Part shown: positions 1 through 4,171 of the stretch, one piece after another
Numbering within the stretch: the first letter of the stretch is position 1
How the letters are laid out: each line of letters starts with the position of its first letter
From: Methanobacterium sp. UBA8
Lineage (GTDB): Archaea; Methanobacteriota; Methanobacteria; Methanobacteriales; Methanobacteriaceae
NCBI GenBank assembly: GCA_002509665.1
Contig: DADN01000153.1
Location: forward strand, 1 to 6,108
DNA length: 6,108 bases
Reading direction: 5' to 3'
Notes under the pieces: model-generated
Database searches by the model: none
What the model saw: only the letters and a program-made list of their open reading frames with translations
What the model was told of the DNA's origin: nothing
Program-made: the position numbers and the translations under genes

Positions 1-881
1 ATTGGGTCGACTAATTCTTCGAGTTTAGCTCTTGTTAATGTAGTTGTCAGGTGTTTTGGGCCTTCTGCAGTTGCAGTTATGAATGGGAGGTTTATGTCAG
101 ATGTTAAGGTTGTTGAAAGCTCTATTTTTGCCTTCTCAGATGCTTCTCTTAATCTCTGGACAGCCTGGTCGTCAGACATGATGTCTATTCCAGTTTCTTT
201 TTTGAACTCATCTGCGAGGTAGTTCATGATGGTGTTGTCCATATCGGTTCCACCGAGTTTGGTGTCCCCACTTGTGGATCTAACTTCGAATACTCCTCCA
301 CCGAATTCCATAACGGTTACGTCGAGTGTTCCACCACCGAAATCGAAAACCATAATTTCGAGTTCTTCTTCCTGTTCTCTATCGATACCGTATGCTAAAC
401 TTGCTGCTGTAGGTTCGTTTACGAGCCTTACGACTTCAAGCCCTGCAATTGTACCTGCATCTTTTGTTGCGGTCCTCTGGTTGTCGTTGAAATATGCCGG
501 AACTGTAATAACAGCTTTCTGCACTTCTTCACCGAGGAAATCTTCTGCATCTTTTTTAATCTTTTGTAAGATGAAAGCAGAAATTTCTTGAGGAGTGTAC
601 TGTTTCCCCAGGACATTTACTTTGTAATCTGTACCCATACTTCTTTTTATGGCACTTATCGTGTTTTCTGGGTTTGTTACTGCCTGTCTTCTTGCAGGTT
701 CTCCAACTAGCCTCTGTCCATCAGGAGTAAATGCAACGTAACTTGGGAAAGCTTTTCCGTACTGGGTTGCCCCTTCTGCACTTGGTATGATGGTTGGTTT
801 TCCACCAACTAAAACTGCTGCTGCGGAGTTACTTGTTCCAAGATCTATACCTATGATTTTTTCTTTTTTATTATTAGCCAT
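1..881 (-). CDS. dnaK: DnaK (Hsp70) chaperone, N-terminal part, cut by window edge
   Basis: Cytosolic ATP-dependent chaperone that binds unfolded polypeptides and works with DnaJ and the exchange factor GrpE. The visible 293 residues cover most of the ATPase domain. The first phosphate loop [10 protein letters not shown] is at residues 9-18, ITVPAYFND at 125-133, [11 protein letters not shown] at 155-165 and the second phosphate signature [13 protein letters not shown] at 178-190. The rest, including the substrate-binding domain, lies beyond base 1. The start at 881 is well fixed: GGTGAT (885-890) lies just upstream of the ATG and the protein begins normally ([16 protein letters not shown]). 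Between AIKRSMG and the [12 protein letters not shown] helix the protein lacks the roughly 25-residue insert of Gram-negative DnaK. This is known for archaeal and Gram-positive forms and fits the view that archaea obtained hsp70 from bacteria. It follows grpE by 66 bp and is probably cotranscribed. dnaJ is expected downstream but is not in view. Confidence 0.98.
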   Translation of the reverse strand, partial: MANNKKEKIIGIDLGTSNSAAAVLVGGKPTIIPSAEGATQYGKAFPSYVAFTPDGQRLVGEPARRQAVTNPENTISAIKRSMGTDYKVNVLGKQYTPQEISAFILQKIKKDAEDFLGEEVQKAVITVPAYFNDNQRTATKDAGTIAGLEVVRLVNEPTAASLAYGIDREQEEELEIMVFDFGGGTLDVTVMEFGGGVFEVRSTSGDTKLGGTDMDNTIMNYLADEFKKETGIDIMSDDQAVQRLREASEKAKIELSTTLTSDINLPFITATAEGPKHLTTTLTRAKLEELVDP

Positions 882-947
882 TATATCACCTTATTTTACT
901 AACATTTTATAATTTTTGTAAATATTTTTTAATTTAAAATAATTCAG
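882..947 (-). other. grpE-dnaK intergenic spacer
   Basis: This 66-bp spacer is almost entirely A and T. The only candidate internal TATA element (TTATAAAA, 905-912 on the minus strand) would put transcription start at about the dnaK ATG, leaving no room for the ribosome binding site. It is therefore not a convincing separate promoter, which favours a grpE-dnaK operon. Confidence 0.5.
885..890 (-). promoter_or_regulatory. Ribosome binding site of dnaK
   Basis: On the minus strand the bases read GGTGAT, complementary to the 3' end of archaeal 16S rRNA, and are followed by TA-A spacing to the ATG at 881. It fixes the dnaK start. Confidence 0.8.
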
Positions 948-1463
948 TTATTTTTTGCAAACTTTAACCATTGCACATTTGATTACTTTTGATTTGAGGG
1001 TGTATCCTTTTGCAAGTTCTTCGGTCACGACTCCACTTTCATAGTTTTCATGGTTTTCTGTCATCAAAGCTTCATGTTTAAATGGATCGAATTTTTCACC
1101 GGTAGTTGGGATTTCTTCAAGCCCTTCTTTTTCAAGTACATTTTTCAGATTCTTGTAAATTAATTCAACACCTTCTTTGAGGTTTTCACTCTCTTCGCTT
1201 GATTTTAAAGCTCTCTTGAGGTCTTCATAAGTGTCTATTAATTTGATGATCAGGCCTTCATTGGCATACTTTCTGAAGCTGTCAATATCTTTTTCTGATC
1301 GTCTCTTATAATTTTCAAAATCAGCTTGAAGTCGCTGCAGTTGTGAGAAATAATCATCTATTTTCTGATCCTTTTCTTCAATCTGCTTGTTTAGATCTTC
1401 AATTTCTGATTCTTTCTCTTTCAGATCATTTTTTAGCGTTTTTAACTCATCTTTATCAGTCAT
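948..1463 (-). CDS. grpE: GrpE nucleotide exchange factor
   Basis: Cochaperone that releases ADP from DnaK and resets its substrate cycle in the cytosol. The 171-residue protein is slightly short for the family but complete. Residues 4-60 form a charged heptad-rich coiled coil (the GrpE dimer stalk), followed by [15 protein letters not shown] (45-59), typical of the end of that helix. The C-terminal beta domain carries the GrpE signature: FDPFKHEAL at 125-133 and [16 protein letters not shown] at 153-168. The usual LRPAMV segment is replaced by IKCAMV, a minor variation. The start is the ATG at 1463, preceded by AAGGTGA. The frame stays open to an ATG at 1598, but that extension covers the promoter and has no family resemblance. 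It is the first gene of the grpE-dnaK operon and diverges from a Phr-like regulator gene. Confidence 0.96.
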   Translation of the reverse strand: MTDKDELKTLKNDLKEKESEIEDLNKQIEEKDQKIDDYFSQLQRLQADFENYKRRSEKDIDSFRKYANEGLIIKLIDTYEDLKRALKSSEESENLKEGVELIYKNLKNVLEKEGLEEIPTTGEKFDPFKHEALMTENHENYESGVVTEELAKGYTLKSKVIKCAMVKVCKK

Positions 1464-1467
1464 TAAT

Positions 1468-1475
1468 TCACCTTT
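1468..1475 (-). promoter_or_regulatory. Ribosome binding site of grpE
   Basis: The minus strand reads AAAGGTGAATTAATG, so GGTGA lies 4-5 bases before the ATG at 1463. This selects the 171-residue start over the longer open frame. Confidence 0.75.
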
Positions 1476-1506
1476 TGCAGTGATAAAAATAATAGTAATC
1501 TTTAAT

Positions 1507-1530
1507 AGGTTATAGTTACAAAAGGTTATA
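1507..1530. repeat. Direct repeat AGGTTATA in the grpE promoter
   Basis: The octamer AGGTTATA occurs at 1507-1514 and again at 1523-1530 on the plus strand, 16 bp apart. The second copy overlaps the TATA box and the first lies between it and the predicted start. A protein bound here would block assembly of the transcription machinery, so it is a plausible repressor target. Function is inferred from position only. Confidence 0.4.
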
Positions 1531-1541
1531 TAAATCTTTCT
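1527..1541 (-). promoter_or_regulatory. Promoter (BRE and TATA box) of the grpE-dnaK operon
   Basis: On the minus strand a purine-rich BRE, GAAAGA (1535-1540), directly precedes TTTATATA (1527-1534), a textbook archaeal TATA box. With +1 about 27 bases from the TATA centre, transcription should begin near 1504, giving a leader of about 40 nt with the ribosome binding site at its end. The start point is inferred, not seen. Confidence 0.8.
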
Positions 1542-1553
1542 ACCAATATGGTA
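1541..1553. promoter_or_regulatory. Short dyad upstream of the grpE BRE
   Basis: TACCA-ATA-TGGTA is a perfect 5-bp inverted repeat with a 3-bp centre, abutting the BRE on its upstream side. Winged-helix dimers commonly bind such dyads. It is short enough to be chance. Confidence 0.3.
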
Positions 1554-1651
1554 ATTGTATAAAAAAGGCAAAGTGTTTGTATTAAATTTATTATACATTC
1601 ATGTTAATAACTTGCTGCAAGACACTTATATTATAAATTGAAATGTAGTTT

Positions 1652-1691
1652 TGTTTAAATTTTAAAATTTTAATAAGTATAAATTTAAACA
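1652..1691. repeat. 11-bp inverted repeat in the divergent gap
   Basis: TGTTTAAATTT (1652-1662) is repeated in inverted form as AAATTTAAACA (1681-1691) with an 18-bp spacer. It lies between the two divergent promoters, about 120 bp upstream of either. The arms are almost all A and T, so a chance match is possible in such DNA. Confidence 0.3.
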
Positions 1692-1744
1692 CCGATAACA
1701 CTTGCATGCGGGTCATGTATGTATGAATACTATATCTAATTAAT

Positions 1745-1760
1745 GAAACTTCATATATAA
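1745..1760 (+). promoter_or_regulatory. Promoter (BRE and TATA box) of the Phr-like regulator gene
   Basis: The purine-rich GAAACTT (1745-1751) precedes ATATATAA (1753-1760). Standard spacing puts transcription start near 1783, a leader of about 28 nt before the ATG at 1811. The start point is inferred. Confidence 0.65.
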
Positions 1761-1762
1761 AT

Positions 1763-1782
1763 TTTAAATATGGATATTTAAA
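1763..1782. promoter_or_regulatory. Candidate operator: perfect 9-bp inverted repeat at the regulator's start site
   Basis: TTTAAATAT-GG-ATATTTAAA has two perfect 9-bp arms around a 2-bp centre. It begins 3 bp after the TATA box and ends at the predicted transcription start. Pyrococcus Phr represses its own gene by binding over the start site, so an autoregulatory operator is the natural reading. AT-rich composition raises the chance expectation, so this rests mainly on position. Confidence 0.45.
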
Positions 1783-1810
1783 CTTAAATAACTTTAATCA
1801 GGGATGAAAA

Positions 1811-2287
1811 ATGGATCTTGAAGCAATACTTGATGTCATGGGATGTAAGACAAGAAGAGATATATTGATTCTATTAACAGGAGAGCCCCGTTTTGTAAGT
1901 GAAATATCAAAGGAACTTGAAATAGGGCAAAAAGCTATTATTGAGCATTTAAAGGCAATGGAAGAGTTAGGACTCTTAAAATCTTCTTTCCAAAAGATAG
2001 AACGAGGTAGGCCTCGAAAATATTATGATATATCTCAAAAAGTTGAAATTCAAATATGTATAGATAGAGATACTATCAAAATGGACGTTAAAGGAGATGA
2101 TTTCTCAAAATTACAGGAGATAGAGGCTCGGTTCAGTCTGGGGCATGAAGATGTAATTGAAGATCTGGAAGATCTCATAGATAGATATGACAAGGCAAAA
2201 AAATATGCTGAGATACTGTTAATGGAAGCCAAAAGAAGAAGAAATATAATCAAATTATTAGAAGGGAACATTGAGCGTCCCTATTAA
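1811..2287 (+). CDS. ArsR/Phr-like winged-helix regulator, probable heat-shock repressor
   Basis: DNA-binding regulator of 158 residues. The N-terminal half is a winged helix: [14 protein letters not shown] (10-23) opens the domain, [20 protein letters not shown] (28-47) is the helix-turn-helix and [13 protein letters not shown] (63-75) is the wing. From memory, this region resembles Phr, the Pyrococcus heat-shock repressor, closely, including the VSE-S-EL-GQKA--EHL and RGRPRKYY strings. Residues 113-150 are charged and helical, probably a dimerisation coiled coil. The protein is shorter than Pyrococcus Phr (about 200 residues). The start at 1811 aligns with the Phr start and follows AGGGATGA. 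The gene diverges from grpE-dnaK, so control of the chaperone operon and of itself is likely but inferred. A general ArsR regulator of another process cannot be excluded. The winged-helix call is firm and the heat-shock role is moderate. Confidence 0.9.
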   Translation: MDLEAILDVMGCKTRRDILILLTGEPRFVSEISKELEIGQKAIIEHLKAMEELGLLKSSFQKIERGRPRKYYDISQKVEIQICIDRDTIKMDVKGDDFSKLQEIEARFSLGHEDVIEDLEDLIDRYDKAKKYAEILLMEAKRRRNIIKLLEGNIERPY

Positions 2288-2368
2288 CTTTAATTTTGCT
2301 TAATTGAATAGAATCTAGTTAAAATTTAGACTTAAAATTAGGTTCACAGTAATATTTAATAAAATTAA

Positions 2369-2375
2369 TTTTTTT
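2369..2375 (+). terminator. T-tract terminator after the regulator gene
   Basis: A run of seven T on the plus strand about 80 bp after the regulator's stop, in AT-rich DNA. Archaeal RNA polymerase terminates at oligo-T without needing a hairpin. Confidence 0.45.
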
Positions 2376-2411
2376 ATTTATTGGTTATCTATCTATTTTA
2401 AATTTTATTTT

Positions 2412-2463
2412 AAAAAATAAGAATTTAAAGATAATCAACAGCTATAAAAGCTGCTGATTATCT
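2412..2463 (-). terminator. Hairpin plus T-tract terminator of the wall-peptidase gene
   Basis: Bases 2429-2443 and 2449-2463 form a stem: 9 bp (AGATAATCA/TGATTATCT), one A-C mismatch, then 5 bp (CAGCT/AGCTG) around a 5-base loop. It begins 12 bp after the peptidase stop codon. On the minus strand it is followed by TTTAAATTC and TTATTTTTT, with T6 at 2412-2417. This looks like a bacterial-style intrinsic terminator. It lies between two converging genes and the stem could also act on plus-strand read-through. Confidence 0.75.
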
Positions 2464-2475
2464 AAATCTGGCTAA

Positions 2476-3363
2476 TTAGCAAGAAGCTAAAACAGTCATT
2501 CCAGGCTTACTTGAAGTAGCCTTGAACATAGTACTGTAGCCGTAACTTGAGTACGGAACGTCAACCCATGCACCGTTTTGATACAGTTGAACTGATCTGT
2601 GGTTTGCTGAGTATGCTGTACTGTACTGAACTATTCTTGAATGTATACCTGCTGCAGAGAGTTTTCCATAGAGGTATTCACTCATTGCCCAGCAGTCTCC
2701 GCTTCCTATTGCTGCCATTCCAGCGGCTGTACTGGCTGAGTGACTGTAGCCGTATTTAGCACCGCTTGCAAGGATCGCTGATAGTGTTGAGTATGACGCT
2801 GTACTGGTTTTTTTAGTTGTGCTTGTTGTCTGTTTTTTAGATGTACTCGTAGCTGTGCTTGTGCTCTGTTTTTTAGTTACACTTGTAGTTGTTGAGCTTG
2901 TTTTGTTTATATTGGATTTAGTGGTAGTTGTTGAGCTTTTGGTTACGTTTGTTTTATCTGTTGATTTGACATTACTGGAACTTGTAGAAGTACCGAATAC
3001 TTCTTCAAATATGTTTACACCGTTTATGTCTTCCATTGCACCTACTGTTTGTTCTGCAACCCATCCATCTATGACTATACTGGAGTCGTTCTGGAAGTAT
3101 TTAACAGCTAGTTCTGTGTATGGACCAAATGATCCATCAACGTCTCCTGTGTAATATCCCTGTTCTTTGAGCCATTTCTGTAATTCGACAACGTATGTTC
3201 CGTTTGCTCCTGTTTTTAAGCCCTTTTCCGTAACCGCATTTACGGATGAGCTTTGTGTTACATTAAAAGTTGTATTTTGGATTTCAGTAGCTGCTGCAAA
3301 TGGCAACGTACTGAACATCACACATACTGCAACCATTGTTGCATATGTGAGTTTCCGCTTAAT
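2476..3363 (-). CDS. Secreted PG_binding_1 / transglutaminase-like cysteine peptidase, putative pseudomurein endoisopeptidase
   Basis: Predicted exported wall enzyme of 295 residues, counted from an ATT start at 3363. Residues 1-25 form a signal peptide: KRK, a hydrophobic core, then PFAAA. Residues 49-110 match a PG_binding_1 domain (GTYVVELQKWLKEQGYY, GDVDGSFGPYTELAVKYFQ). Residues 115-190 are a Ser/Thr/Lys linker with a 12-residue repeat starting KKQ. The C-terminal domain is transglutaminase-like: GDCWAMSEYLYGKL gives Cys224, YSANHRSVQLY gives His255 and GAWVDVPYSS gives Asp268, a complete papain-type triad. The domain resembles PeiW/PeiP, the methanogen-virus enzymes that cut the peptide crosslinks of pseudomurein, but those carry pseudomurein-binding repeats and no signal peptide. 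A role in wall remodelling or cell separation is inferred. Several N-x-S/T sequons suggest glycosylation. The protein ends in Cys. The next in-frame ATG is at 3336 and would remove the signal peptide's basic end. Confidence 0.88.
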   Translation of the reverse strand: MKRKLTYATMVAVCVMFSTLPFAAATEIQNTTFNVTQSSSVNAVTEKGLKTGANGTYVVELQKWLKEQGYYTGDVDGSFGPYTELAVKYFQNDSSIVIDGWVAEQTVGAMEDINGVNIFEEVFGTSTSSSNVKSTDKTNVTKSSTTTTKSNINKTSSTTTSVTKKQSTSTATSTSKKQTTSTTKKTSTASYSTLSAILASGAKYGYSHSASTAAGMAAIGSGDCWAMSEYLYGKLSAAGIHSRIVQYSTAYSANHRSVQLYQNGAWVDVPYSSYGYSTMFKATSSKPGMTVLASC

Positions 3364-3375
3364 TGTACCGCCTCC
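3363..3375 (-). promoter_or_regulatory. Shine-Dalgarno and non-canonical ATT start of the wall-peptidase gene
   Basis: The minus strand carries GGAGG (3371-3375), then 7 bases, then ATT (3361-3363) followed by AAG CGG AAA. No ATG, GTG or TTG is in frame at the proper distance. The first in-frame ATG (3336) is 34 bases from the GGAGG, too far. ATT also supplies the missing KRK end of the signal peptide. AUU starts are rare but known (e.g. E. coli infC). Confidence 0.65.
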
Positions 3376-3379
3376 GATT

Positions 3380-3396
3380 CTATGACAATGTCATAG
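3380..3396. promoter_or_regulatory. 17-bp dyad just upstream of the wall-peptidase ribosome binding site
   Basis: CTATGACA-A-TGTCATAG is a perfect inverted repeat of 8-bp arms around one base, 4 bp upstream of the GGAGG. It is not purely AT and is the cleanest palindrome in the window. One-base spacing suits binding by a protein dimer better than an RNA hairpin. I could not place a convincing TATA box for this gene, so whether the dyad lies before or after the transcription start is unknown. Confidence 0.5.
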
Positions 3397-3482
3397 GAAA
3401 ATTTCTGACCCAATAGCCCACCTACTATGGTATCGCTTATTTCATAATACAAGTTCAGTGCAATATTATGATTTTTTAGTTT

Positions 3483-3508
3483 TAATACATAATTTAAGTA
3501 ATGTATTA
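3483..3508. repeat. 8-bp inverted repeat TAATACAT/ATGTATTA
   Basis: The arms at 3483-3490 and 3501-3508 are separated by 10 bp and lie about 120 bp upstream of the wall-peptidase start. TAATACAT recurs at 3992-3999. It could be an operator or chance in AT-rich DNA. Confidence 0.3.
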
Positions 3509-3598
3509 TGAAAGTGTTTAACCATTTAAGCTATTCTGGGACAGCATTAGTTCACATCAGGATCACATATAAATGTTTTGGTTTTTTTTCAAAAAATC

Positions 3599-3648
3599 GG
3601 CACGCTGATAGCGTATTTTTAAATTTAAGGCATGCTGATAACGTATTT
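3599..3648. repeat. Direct repeat GGCAYGCTGATARCGTATTT with 30-bp period
   Basis: A 20-bp unit at 3599-3618 recurs at 3629-3648 with two differences. The first copy contains a small dyad, ACGCT-GAT-AGCGT (3602-3614), which the second copy has lost. The units are richer in G and C than the DNA around them. A 30-bp period is close to three helical turns, as for paired protein sites on one DNA face. Function is unknown. Confidence 0.55.
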
Positions 3649-3820
3649 AACAATTGTTTCTCGGACGAACTCGCTGCATTGTTATTTTTAAGAAAATAGC
3701 CCAATTTATAGTTTATTTCCATAAAATAACTTTATTTAGAGCTTTTGTATCAGCACCTCAGCAGTCCAAAAAGGGCATCAAATGGCGTTAAACATACGCT
3801 AGAGTAATGGTAAATATAAA

Positions 3821-3854
3821 TGACTTAATAGTCAAATGGGACAAGTAATGGGAC
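3821..3854. repeat. Dyad TGACT-TAAT-AGTCA followed by two AATGGGAC copies
   Basis: A 5-bp inverted repeat (3821-3834) is followed directly by AATGGGAC at 3835-3842 and 3847-3854, 12 bp apart. No gene starts nearby. Only the pattern can be reported. Confidence 0.3.
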
Positions 3855-4132
3855 TACTGATCCAATTTGAAAGTTTTTAAAGCTTTTTCTAAAATAAGTC
3901 ATTTTCTTGCTATTTTGCCCTATTTTTGCCCTTAAAATTAGTTAATACAAAATTTCCCTTATAAAGAAATTAATATAATTTAATATAAAATTAATACATG
4001 AATATTGGTTATAATGCTCAAATTTAGGGCGTATTATATTATGTAAGCTATTACTTTATCTAAATCTAAAAAATAAATTAATTCTTTTAAACAAGGTTAC
4101 GATGATCTATTTGATATTTCAATATGTAATGT

Positions 4133-4168
4133 AAAAAAGAGTTAATTTGTAATATATTAAAAATTAAA
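4133..4168 (-). terminator. T-rich terminator region of hypF
   Basis: Just after the hypF stop the minus strand reads TTTTAATTTTTAATATATT and then CTCTTTTTTAC (T6 at 4133-4138). Oligo-T runs of this kind terminate archaeal transcription. No clear stem-loop was seen. Confidence 0.5.
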
Positions 4169-4171
4169 ACA

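Larger units (their letters stand above)
3397..4171. other. Large intergenic region without a convincing gene
   Basis: About 775 bp of AT-rich DNA separate the start of the wall-peptidase gene from the end of hypF, both on the minus strand. It presumably holds the promoter of the peptidase gene and the 3' end of the hypF transcript. Open frames here are short, lack ribosome binding sites and look like no known protein. It does contain repeats: an inverted repeat at 3483-3508, a 30-bp-spaced direct repeat at 3599-3648, AATGGGAC twice at 3835-3854, and TATTTTGCCC/TATTTTTGCCC in tandem at 3911-3931. TATA-like elements occur at 3566-3573 and 3811-3819 (plus strand) with no gene behind them. Confidence 0.6.

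Noticed and set aside
1464..1598. 45-codon N-terminal extension of grpE
   Set aside because: It runs through the TATA box and beyond the predicted transcription start, and the ATG at 1463 has its own GGTGA.
2819..2960. Repetitive T-rich DNA inside the wall-peptidase gene, with TCTGTTTTTTAG twice at 36 bp spacing
   Set aside because: It is explained by the 12-residue Ser/Thr/Lys linker repeat of the protein; it is not a CRISPR or a mobile element.
2476..3363. The wall peptidase as a prophage lysin
   Set aside because: It has a signal peptide and no neighbouring phage genes; flanking genes are housekeeping, so a cellular enzyme is more likely.
3318..3530. 70-codon open stretch on the minus strand overlapping the wall-peptidase start in another frame (contains YEISDTIVGGLLGQKF)
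   Set aside because: It has no ATG until near its end, only a TTG with no ribosome binding site, and overlaps the well-supported GGAGG and signal-peptide region. It resembles nothing I recognise. A decayed gene is possible but chance is simpler.
3508..3699. 63-residue plus-strand open frame with an internal RHAD-SVFLNL repeat
   Set aside because: The repeat is the translated 30-bp DNA repeat. No ribosome binding site precedes the ATG, an inverted repeat spans its start, and the composition is not protein-like.
3721..3800. Possible C/D-box small RNA on the minus strand (TTTGATGC ... GCTGAGGTGCTGAT)
   Set aside because: Box C departs from RUGAUGA, no proper C' box is present and the spacings do not fit a standard archaeal guide RNA.
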